Below are positions 18,314 to 25,593 of a stretch of DNA of 64,000 nucleotides, piece after piece (positions within the stretch are counted from its first letter, which is position 1; the number at the start of each line of letters is the position of its first letter). This DNA is from JAPOUP01 sp026708635. Lineage in GTDB: Bacteria > Pseudomonadota > Alphaproteobacteria > Rhodobacterales > Rhodobacteraceae. The notes under the pieces were generated by a model. The model was not told the origin of the DNA. It searched no databases and saw only the letters and a program-made list of their open reading frames with translations. The translations under genes and the position numbers were made by a program. The stretch is taken from the NCBI GenBank assembly GCA_965200115.1, contig OZ241336.1, forward strand, positions 2,418,001-2,482,000, written 5' to 3'.

Positions 18314-19819
18314 TCAGATCATATGATGCACTAGGTCGTAGAGCGAGGGCTTTGCGCCAGGCGCTCCGTCGAACCTTTTCTGGAATTGACCGTCCTTGAG
18401 AACGATGATCGTGTGGGAAAGGCCGATCGCCTCCTCAAGCGTGTCGGCGACGAGCAGGATACCTACGTCCGCATCCGACATCTCGCGGATCATATCGTAA
18501 ACGTCCTCTTTGGCGCCGATGTCGAGACCGCGGGTCGGATGATCGAGCAGCATGATGTCCGATCCACCCGAGCGCCACTTCGCCAGCACCACTTTCTGCT
18601 GGTTACCGCCTGACAGGCTCCCGCAATCCGTGTTTTCCGAGGGCGTCTTGATTCCAAGGCGCTCGATCCAACTCCTCGCCAGGGCCTTCTCGCCGCGAAT
18701 TCTCAGAACCCCTCCGTACGCGTAGTTCCGAAGCTGGCTGAGCGTGATGTTCTCGTACACGCTCATTCCGTTCACGATGCCCTCCACCTTGCGCTCGCGC
18801 GGAACATAACCGACACCCCTGCGCACGCCACCGCGTGCAGAGAACCGGTTCACGCGTTCACCCCTTATGGTCACCGACCCGGAGGTCGGGGAATCGAGAC
18901 CGTAGAGCGTGCGCAGAATCGCTTCGCGTCCCGCCCCTTCGGTACCGACGAGACAGAGCACCTCGCCGGGGTGCAGTTCGAACGAAATGTCCCGATACCG
19001 GCCAGCGAGGCTTACGTTCTCGAAACTGGCCAATACCCGGTCGCCGTCGTAGGGCTTCTGTTTCTGCTCGCGGTAATACTCCCTGTCAACATCGCGCCCG
19101 ACCATCATGTGCTGGATTGCGTCGATCTCGGCGTCGTCATGCGCGACCACATCCACTACCTCACCGTCCTTCATCACATAGATTCGATCGGAGAGTTCCA
19201 GCACCTCCTCCATCCGATGCGAAACGAATATGAAGGAAGCCCGCTCGGTCAGGTCACGTACTATCCGGAACAGGAGATCCACCTCTTCCCTGGCCAGCAC
19301 GGAGGTGGGCTCATCAAGCAGAATCACCAGATCGCCGTCAACCCGCTCCTCCAAGGCCAGAACCTTGGAGAGCTCGACAAGCTGCCTCTGGGCGAAGGAA
19401 AGTCTGGAGGTAACCACCGCGGGATCGATATCGAGATCGACCTTGGCGAGTTGCCGGCGGGCGGCATCGGCCATCGCTCGCCAGCCGATGACGCCGTATG
19501 TCACGAACTGGCTTTCGTAGCCGAGGAAGATATTCTCCATCACGGTCAGGTTCGTAATCAGCGACTGTTCCTGGAAAACCATCCCGATGCCCCGCTCCAT
19601 GGCCCTGCGGGGATTCTGGATACGCACCGTCCTGCCATCGATCGATATGGTGCCGCCATCTGGCTGATAGGCGCCGTAGATCAGTTTCATGAGCGTCGAT
19701 TTTCCCGCTCCGTTCTCGCCTACGAGCCCGACGATCTCGCCGCGCTTGACCGTGAAATCAACCGACTTCAGCGCATGGACGCCGGGAAAATGCTTGTCGA
19801 CCTGTCTGAGTTCGTACAT
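18314..19819 (-). CDS. Ribose-type ABC transporter ATPase, two nucleotide-binding domains
   Basis: 501 residues, RbsA/MglA-like. The first domain has Walker A GLVGENGAGKSTLMK, signature LSFAQRQLVELSKVL and Walker B LVILLDEPTSVLAREE. The second has the usual altered loop LVGTEGAGREAIL, with signature GSLSGGNQQKVVLAKW and DIMLLDHPTRGLDIG. It energises sugar uptake on the cytoplasmic face together with the flanking permeases. The gene is tightly spaced with both. Confidence 0.93.
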   Translation of the reverse strand: MYELRQVDKHFPGVHALKSVDFTVKRGEIVGLVGENGAGKSTLMKLIYGAYQPDGGTISIDGRTVRIQNPRRAMERGIGMVFQEQSLITNLTVMENIFLGYESQFVTYGVIGWRAMADAARRQLAKVDLDIDPAVVTSRLSFAQRQLVELSKVLALEERVDGDLVILLDEPTSVLAREEVDLLFRIVRDLTERASFIFVSHRMEEVLELSDRIYVMKDGEVVDVVAHDDAEIDAIQHMMVGRDVDREYYREQKQKPYDGDRVLASFENVSLAGRYRDISFELHPGEVLCLVGTEGAGREAILRTLYGLDSPTSGSVTIRGERVNRFSARGGVRRGVGYVPRERKVEGIVNGMSVYENITLSQLRNYAYGGVLRIRGEKALARSWIERLGIKTPSENTDCGSLSGGNQQKVVLAKWRSGGSDIMLLDHPTRGLDIGAKEDVYDMIREMSDADVGILLVADTLEEAIGLSHTIIVLKDGQFQKRFDGAPGAKPSLYDLVHHMI

Positions 19820-19827
19820 CGCCGCCC

Positions 19828-20922
19828 CTATTTCACGAAACTGACCGTCCTGCGGTTCGTGGACAGCACAACCGCGATTATGACCAGAACGCCCAGAACT
19901 CCGTCCTGCACGAAATCAGGCAGCCCTATGACAATCATTCCGTTGTTGATGACATTCACGATCAGGACACCGACCAGGGTATTCCAAACACCTCCGATTC
20001 CGCCCCAGAGCGCGGTGCCGCCGACGACGACGGCCGTGATCGAGATGAACATGAAATCCTTGCCGGTGACGGTTTCGGCGATTCCGATCCTGCCGACGGC
20101 CATCAGTGCGCCAAGCGCGAAGAAGACTCCGGCGAGAGTGAAGCCGAGGATCCGCACGCGCGCGACGTCAAGTCCACTCGCCACCGCCAGTTCCTCCCCC
20201 CCGCCAATGGCATAGAAGTTCCGGGCCAACGTGGTGCGCGACTGGATAAACCAGGCGAAAAGCAGCGCCGCGAACGCGACATAGCACATGATCGGAAAGT
20301 TGAGCAATCTGACGGTCAGCAGAGAGCGGAACAGCTCGTCCTCGACGCGGACGCGGTCGCCACCCGTCAGGAGCAGCGCGAGACCGGTGCCTACAAAGCC
20401 CATGGCGAGGGAAGCCATAAAGGACGGTATTTTCATACGGACATGGACGAGCCCATTGATGAAGCCCATGATCCCGCCGACAATCAGCGCCAGGGGTATC
20501 GCCAGCCAGGCCCAACTCGCCAGAGTGCCGCCCAGGGCCATAAAGGCAAAGGCGAAAACGACGGCGCAGACGGAGACGGTTCCCTCCATGGAGAGGTCGA
20601 TCGAACCCATGATGATGATGAACGTGACCCCGATCGCTATCATCAGTGCCGGAGTGGCCGCGACCGCGATGCGCGCGGCGTTCCTGATCGAGAGGAAACG
20701 CGAGTCCAGCAGGTAGATGTGGTCCTTACCGTCCCGAAAGTCCTCCAGCCACTCGAATACCGGAAAGACCAGCACGAGAAACATCAGCACGAGAAGCGGA
20801 GCCCACTTAACGATACGCTCATGGGCCGGGAGGCCGGGACCAACCTGTCCAGGTGAGGTCATTTGCGTGCGGTCATCCGCGACATGCGCGCCCTTTCCGC
20901 CCCGAGAGCGTATGGTCGGCAT
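19828..20922 (-). CDS. Ribose-type ABC transporter permease, N-terminus uncertain
   Basis: 364 residues from the ATG at 20922, with RbsC-like blocks GSIDLSMEGTVSVCAVVF and GGTALWGGIGGVWNTLVGVL. The first 35 residues before the first membrane segment are unconserved in appearance. The 20922 ATG sits at the very edge of direct repeat copy 2 with its G-run directly adjacent, so an in-frame ATG at 20862 is an alternative. The gene may therefore have received a new 5' end when the repeat formed. Confidence 0.85.
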   Translation of the reverse strand: MPTIRSRGGKGAHVADDRTQMTSPGQVGPGLPAHERIVKWAPLLVLMFLVLVFPVFEWLEDFRDGKDHIYLLDSRFLSIRNAARIAVAATPALMIAIGVTFIIIMGSIDLSMEGTVSVCAVVFAFAFMALGGTLASWAWLAIPLALIVGGIMGFINGLVHVRMKIPSFMASLAMGFVGTGLALLLTGGDRVRVEDELFRSLLTVRLLNFPIMCYVAFAALLFAWFIQSRTTLARNFYAIGGGEELAVASGLDVARVRILGFTLAGVFFALGALMAVGRIGIAETVTGKDFMFISITAVVVGGTALWGGIGGVWNTLVGVLIVNVINNGMIVIGLPDFVQDGVLGVLVIIAVVLSTNRRTVSFVK

Positions 20923-20994
20923 CCCCCGGTTCGCCGGTTCGGGCGTCCTGGCGGGGTTTCGCGCGGTTGCCGGCTGTCCGCGGTCTTTCCCGGG

Positions 20995-22104
20995 TCATCC
21001 GTACCTGATCTGTCCGTTGGTCGGTCCCCAGAAGTCGTTCCAGTCGTACGCCGGGACGTCGTCGAGGTAGCGGGCCCTGAACTCGGCCGCGTCCCGCGGC
21101 GTGACCAGGACGGTCGGCCCGTAGAACTCCCGGTGCTCCGGCGGCTCCTCGGAGGGCCGGAAGGTGCCGATGGCGGCGTGGTAGGCCAGCGCGGCGGTGA
21201 CGCCCCCGCCCCAGTGCGGGTTGGTGAACACGGTGGCCAGGATGCGGCCCTCGCGCACCAGGTCGACCGCCTGGGGGTTGCCGTCGTAGGTCACGATCGG
21301 GACGTCCATCCCCTCGGCGCGCAGCGCCTCCAGGACCCCGTAGCCGATCGTGTCGTTGGCGCAGTGGACGCCGGCGATCTCGTCGCCGTAGCGGGTGATG
21401 AACGACGACATGATCCGGTTCGCCTTCTGCGTGTCCCAGTCCGCCGGCTGCGCGTCCAGAAGCTCCACGTCCGGATAGTCCCGCAGCGCGTTCCGCAGGC
21501 CGTTCAGGCGCTCGATCGCCGGGTTGTTCGACGCGATGCCGCCCAGGTGGACCACGCCGCCCCGGCCGCCCATCGCCTCCAGCAGGATGCGCGCCGTCTG
21601 CTCGGCCGGCCCCTCGTCGGACCAGGTCATGTGCGACACGTAGCTGTCGCCGAAGTCCCAGGGATGCAGGTCGTCGGTCTTGTTCCAGATCGTCGAGACG
21701 TAGCCCCCCGCCCCCGCGACCGCCTCCACGACCGGCCGCGCGTTCGGCGCGTCGTTGGTGTCGATGGCCAGCGCCAGCTCGCCGCCGGTCTTGGCCAGGA
21801 GCGCCTTCACGTCCGCCAGCGACTTCTCCGAGGACCCCTCGTTGATCAGGTGGGTCAGCGCCTCCCGCGGCCTGCCGAGGCTCTCCACGAAGGCCTCGCC
21901 GCCCGAGACGATCTCGTTCCAGTACGGGTTCGTCCGGTTGCGGTAGCTCCAGGCGATGGTCGGGTCCGCGTACACCGCCGCCCGCGCCGGCGAGGGGCCG
22001 AACATCCGCAGCGCCGCCGCCGCCGGGACGCCGAAGGCCCCCGCCAGCAGAAGGTTGCGGCGCGACACCCGCTCCGCCTCGATGAATTTCCCGATGAATG
22101 GCAT
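20995..22104 (-). CDS. Ribose-type ABC transporter sugar-binding protein, copy 2
   Basis: Same 369-residue RbsB-like protein with twin-arginine-type signal as copy 1. Here it stands in the natural position: binding protein, permease, ATPase, permease, dehydrogenase and cupin follow leftward, so this is probably the original locus and the one co-expressed with its transporter. Start and ribosome binding site are as in copy 1. The GC-rich codon use differs from the permease and ATPase genes that follow it. Confidence 0.9.
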   Translation of the reverse strand: MPFIGKFIEAERVSRRNLLLAGAFGVPAAAALRMFGPSPARAAVYADPTIAWSYRNRTNPYWNEIVSGGEAFVESLGRPREALTHLINEGSSEKSLADVKALLAKTGGELALAIDTNDAPNARPVVEAVAGAGGYVSTIWNKTDDLHPWDFGDSYVSHMTWSDEGPAEQTARILLEAMGGRGGVVHLGGIASNNPAIERLNGLRNALRDYPDVELLDAQPADWDTQKANRIMSSFITRYGDEIAGVHCANDTIGYGVLEALRAEGMDVPIVTYDGNPQAVDLVREGRILATVFTNPHWGGGVTAALAYHAAIGTFRPSEEPPEHREFYGPTVLVTPRDAAEFRARYLDDVPAYDWNDFWGPTNGQIRYG

Positions 22105-22188
22105 GGTCTCCTCCCTCTGTGCCACGGACCCCCGGGGGTCCCGTCCGCGCCGCGCCCCGAACCGCCCCGGCCGGGACGCGGAGGTTAA

Positions 22189-22204
22189 CGCACCGTACGG
22201 TTAC
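22189..22204. promoter_or_regulatory. Degenerate operator half-site, copy 2
   Basis: Identical to 12130-12145 because it lies in the direct repeat: intact right arm GGTTAC and half-matching left arm of the shared palindrome, upstream of the importer operon. Confidence 0.35.
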
Positions 22205-22482
22205 TTGACCCGCACCGCGGGTGTCAAGGGGGGCCGGGCGACCCGGGCGACTCCCGGACCCGGAAGGGCCGGAAACGCCCAGGAACCCCCGCCGGAGGAC
22301 CGCCACGGGCAATCCCAACGGGCACGCCGGCCGTAGGTGAACGGAGAGTGGCTCAGGTCAGGATAATTTCCGGCTCGCGGTTTCCATGCCCGCTCATATG
22401 GACTAATGATGCCGTGTAGATCAGGAATGGACAGGCATCGGAGTGGCCTGGCCCACCGCGGGCGGCTTGCGATGGCGGGAAC

Positions 22483-23151
22483 ATGACAACCACGAAACCA
22501 CGCAGTCGAGACGCACAGGTCACCAAACGCCTGATTCTGGCGGCGGCGAAATCCGAATTCGCCAGGCTGGGGCTGGGGGGTGCGCGGGTGGACGTGATCG
22601 CCGACAGGGCCGGCATCAATAAACGCATGATCTACCATTATTTTCACAGCAAGGAACGGCTGTTCCAAACGGTTCTGGAAGAAGCCTATCTCGATATCCG
22701 GAGCGCGGAACAGAAGCTGGCATTGGACCATCTTCCACCGCGCGACGCTTTGGAAACGCTTGTTCGGTTCACATGGGACTACTATCTGGATAATCCTGAG
22801 TTCATTAGGCTTGTCAATAGTGAAAACCTGCATCGGGCGCGGCATCTGCAGCAGTCCAACCGCATTCGCGCGGCAAGTCGCCGGTTCGTCGATATGGTGC
22901 GCAACCTGCTGGACCGGGGTGTGGCGGACGGAGTGTTCCGTGCGGGAATCGACCCGGTTCAACTGAACATAACGATCGCGGCGATCGGATATTATTACCT
23001 GACCAACCGCCATACCGGCGGAATCCTGTTCGAGCGGGACTTTATGGACCCCGATGCCCTTGACCGGCGCCTGCGATTCAACATCGACACAGTCATGCGG
23101 CTTGTCGAGCGCGGGGCCGTTCCCGGCGGAAACGCCATTGACCCGGCCTGA
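22483..23151 (+). CDS. TetR family transcriptional regulator
   Basis: 222 residues. The N-terminal helix-turn-helix is typical: ILAAAKSEFARLGLGGARVDVIADRAGINKRMIYHYFHSKERLF (residues about 18-60, quoted in part across known motif positions), followed by an all-helical ligand domain. It is divergent from the sugar importer operon, which begins 378 nt away, and TetR regulators often control their divergent neighbour. The 16-bp palindrome shared by the catabolic genes has a size compatible with a TetR dimer, so this is my first candidate for the factor that binds it. The inducer is unknown. Confidence 0.88.
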   Translation: MTTTKPRSRDAQVTKRLILAAAKSEFARLGLGGARVDVIADRAGINKRMIYHYFHSKERLFQTVLEEAYLDIRSAEQKLALDHLPPRDALETLVRFTWDYYLDNPEFIRLVNSENLHRARHLQQSNRIRAASRRFVDMVRNLLDRGVADGVFRAGIDPVQLNITIAAIGYYYLTNRHTGGILFERDFMDPDALDRRLRFNIDTVMRLVERGAVPGGNAIDPA

Positions 23152-23631
23152 GGGCCTCGGGTCTTCGTGGAATACGCTTACCCTATTCTGACGGGTTGAC
23201 CGGGGTGTTTTCGGCTTGCCCGGTCAGGACACCGCAGCGGGGCGGTTTGAACGAGTCACGCCCAAAAACGGCGTACTCCGGCAGCGAGACCGTCCGGGCA
23301 GCCTAGCCACCGTAGCCGCCGGTGCCGGGTGACGCACAAAGACAGCGATGTTCCGACGGGCCCGGATGCCGGTGGTTCCCGGCGGGTTTCTCGGAATGTC
23401 GACAGGACGCGGTGCCCCATACCGGAACCGCACACTGCCGCGGGGAGGCCATTGCTGGTGTCGGAACTCCCCGAAACATGCATACCCGCTCCTTCATGCG
23501 GGGCCCGCGCCTCCCGCGACCGGAAATCGATTTGGCACCGTGGGGATAACTCCGCCAAATCAGGACGGAACGACGTCAACCTTCAGGTTCCGGACTCACC
23601 CCGCCGATCACGGACGACGTGAACCACCCGG
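23152..23631. other. 480-nt gap, nothing recognised
   Basis: 3' of both TetR and cobO. Overlapping open frames on both strands show no protein family character, and no terminator with a T-run was found. Confidence 0.4.
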
Positions 23632-24240
23632 TCAGAATTCCACGCCTGCCTGCGCCTTGATACCCGATCTGAACGGATGCTTCACAAGCTCCATTTCAGT
23701 CACGAGATCGGCTACGTCAATCAACTTTTGAGCGGCGTTGCGACCGGTGAGAATAACATGGGTCATCTCGGGTTTTTCGGCCTTCAGGAACTCCACGACT
23801 TCGCCGGCGTCGACATAGCCGTATCTCATGGCGATGTTGATCTCGTCGAGTAACACCAGGCGATTGGTCGGGTCATGGATCAGCTCCCTCGCCTTACTCC
23901 ACGCGGCTCGGGCCATTTCGGTATCGCGGTTCCTGTCCTGGGTCTCCCAGGTGAATCCCTCTCCCATTGTGTGGAACTGGCAGATATCGCCGAAACGCGA
24001 GGTGATCAGGTCCCGCTCTCCCGTCTGCATACCGCCCTTTATGAACTGGACCACCGCGCACTTCATTCCATGCGCGATACAGCGGAATATCATGCCAAAA
24101 GCCGCCGTGGACTTACCTTTGCCCTTGCCGGTATGGACAATCACCAATCCTTTCTCGTCCTCCTTCGTGGCCATGATCCTGTCACGGGCCGCTTTCTTTT
24201 TCGCCATCTTCGCCGCATGTCGGGTCGCGTCCCCGGTCAT
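23632..24240 (-). CDS. cobO: Cob(I)yrinic acid a,c-diamide adenosyltransferase
   Basis: 202 residues, CobO/BtuR family. The ATP loop VHTGKGKGKSTAAFGM lies near 35, with CAVVQFIKGG and LVLLDEINIAMRYGY following in the expected order. It transfers adenosyl from ATP to reduced corrinoid, making the adenosylcobalamin used by mutases such as the ecm product encoded 1.4 kb away. Length is normal. AAGGGA precedes the ATG at 24240 with good spacing. The upstream leader carries unusual structure (24264-24350). Confidence 0.95.
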   Translation of the reverse strand: MTGDATRHAAKMAKKKAARDRIMATKEDEKGLVIVHTGKGKGKSTAAFGMIFRCIAHGMKCAVVQFIKGGMQTGERDLITSRFGDICQFHTMGEGFTWETQDRNRDTEMARAAWSKARELIHDPTNRLVLLDEINIAMRYGYVDAGEVVEFLKAEKPEMTHVILTGRNAAQKLIDVADLVTEMELVKHPFRSGIKAQAGVEF

Positions 24241-24263
24241 ATGAAATCCCTTCCGCTCGCCGC

Positions 24264-24350
24264 GCAGGTATAGTGCCTGCCCCGCTATCCTTCTGCATTG
24301 TCCGGATCAGGTTTGCAAATCCCACCCGAACACATCCCGCCATGCGGGGC
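24264..24350 (-). promoter_or_regulatory. Structured leader before cobO, with a THI-box-like segment
   Basis: On the cobO-sense strand, AACCTGATCCGGACAATGC (complement of 24295-24313) closely matches the 3' half of the thiamine pyrophosphate riboswitch. It is flanked by a CCCGC-ATG-GCGGG hairpin (24336-24348) and a GCAGG/CCTGC hairpin (24264-24280) close to the ribosome binding site. The conserved CTGAGA of a true TPP aptamer is missing where it should be, and no cobalamin-riboswitch core was found, so the identity is open: a decayed TPP element, a variant riboswitch or chance. Confidence 0.3.
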
Positions 24351-24427
24351 CCATGAGGCGCGGCGACGTCGCCACCGACTTCCCCGGAACGGCAACCGGC
24401 GCGGTGTGCCGGCCGGGGCCATCCTGT

Positions 24428-24535
24428 ATCGCCCGCGATTACCTTTCGCGCGGCGGTGCCCGGAAACGCCGAACGGTTCATTCCCCAGGCCCTTGCCGTG
24501 GCGTCGATGGCCTCCAACGGTCCCGGAGTGATTGG
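24428..24535 (-). pseudogene. Possible ribbon-helix-helix (HicB-like C-terminal) remnant
   Basis: A 36-codon stretch reads ITPGPLEAIDATARAWG then MNRSAFPGTAARKVIAGD, closely resembling the ribbon-helix-helix end of HicB-type antitoxins (a strand, then IDxxAxxxGMxRSAF, then AAR). No start codon, N-terminal domain or toxin partner is visible. It may be the scrap of a toxin-antitoxin module, or chance similarity. Confidence 0.25.
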
Positions 24536-24860
24536 CGTATGACCCGCCTGGGAGAACCTGGATCAAGGATCAGGGGCACGTATGGTCGCCCCCGGCGACC
24601 ACTTCCCGCCAGCCTCCCAGTCGGGCACCTTAATGATTTTCCCGCTTTCGCGCTCCAGCCCGGATTCAGTGATTTCCTTTGCGGCGCAATGCGTCCGCCG
24701 GGATTTGGCGCCTGTGTCCCGCGCTCTATAGCACACAGGCTTCGATCATTTTCAGGCCGTAGCGAGTCGGTTCGGGAAAGGACCGGAAACCAATCCCGAT
24801 CCGGAAGTCCGGATCACCGGCGACAACCACTGACCGAAGGGTATCCCAAAGGCAACCAAT
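24536..24860. other. Gap between deoD and the cobO leader region
   Basis: Just after the deoD stop, about 35 further codons stay open in the same frame and include PEPTRYGLKMIEACVL before a stop, but there is no suitable start. Otherwise nothing recognised. Confidence 0.35.
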
Positions 24861-25565
24861 TCACGGGAACGCCGCCTCCAAGGCGACCAGCACCATGTCA
24901 CCGAAGGATCGTTCCCGTTCTTCGTGATGAAGTTCCTCGCGGGTCTGCAGGTGGTCAGAAACCGTCAGCACGGACAATGCCCGGGCGCCATGCCGTGCGG
25001 CGAGACTGTAAAGCTCCGCCGTCTCCATCTCGACCGCCAGGATTCCATGCCGCACCATCTGCTCCAGAAGATCGTCACGCTCGTCATAAAACGTATCGGA
25101 GGAATAGACTCCGCCGATATGCGCCGTAAACCCATGTCGGTCCACGGAATTCGCGGCCGCCCGCAACAGGTCCCAATCAGCGCATGGAGCGAAATTGAGT
25201 TTCCCGAAGATCGTCGATGACGGTGTCGAGACCGACGACGCCGTCATCGCCAGCACGATATCCCGAAGACGGACATTCGGCTGCATCGCACCGGTCGAAC
25301 CGATACGGATAAAGGTCCTCGCGCCATAGTCACGCATCAGTTCGTTAACATAGATGCTGAGGCTAGGCATGCCCATTCCGGAACCCTGAACCGTCACGCG
25401 ATGACCGTTCCAGGTTCCGGTATAGCCGAGCATTCCCCTGACTTCGTTTATTTTTTTTGGGGACTTGAGAAAGGTTTTGGCGGCCCATCTGGCTCTGTAA
25501 GGATCTCCCGGCAGGAGAACGGTCTCGGCAACGTCTCCTTCGCTGGCCCCGATATGGATGGTCAC
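24861..25565 (-). CDS. deoD: Purine nucleoside phosphorylase, DeoD type
   Basis: 234 residues, matching the hexameric bacterial enzyme. Landmarks are VLLPGDPYRARWAAKTFL (phosphate binding), GSGMGMPSLSIY, the purine-site segment VEMETAELYSLAA, and TVSDHLQT with the aspartate that protonates the base. It splits purine nucleosides into base and ribose-1-phosphate. A frame from 25655 is open, but GGGGAGGTG sits right before the GTG at 25565, where the conserved sequence begins. It follows ecm by 28 nt, so they are probably co-transcribed. Confidence 0.93.
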   Translation of the reverse strand: MTIHIGASEGDVAETVLLPGDPYRARWAAKTFLKSPKKINEVRGMLGYTGTWNGHRVTVQGSGMGMPSLSIYVNELMRDYGARTFIRIGSTGAMQPNVRLRDIVLAMTASSVSTPSSTIFGKLNFAPCADWDLLRAAANSVDRHGFTAHIGGVYSSDTFYDERDDLLEQMVRHGILAVEMETAELYSLAARHGARALSVLTVSDHLQTREELHHEERERSFGDMVLVALEAAFP

Positions 25566-25593
25566 GGCGTCACCTCCCCTGTTACCTTGGCTA

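Larger units (their letters stand above)
20921..22325. repeat. 1405-bp direct repeat, copy 2
   Basis: Second copy of 10862-12266, same orientation. Its left edge falls one base before the permease's possible ATG. Flanking bases differ at once on both sides. Recombination between copies would delete or amplify a 10059-bp unit that contains the rest of the importer operon. Confidence 0.95.

Noticed and set aside
24750..24860. In-frame continuation after the deoD stop ending PEPTRYGLKMIEACVL
   Set aside because: Only about 35 codons, no convincing start codon or family; too short to call.
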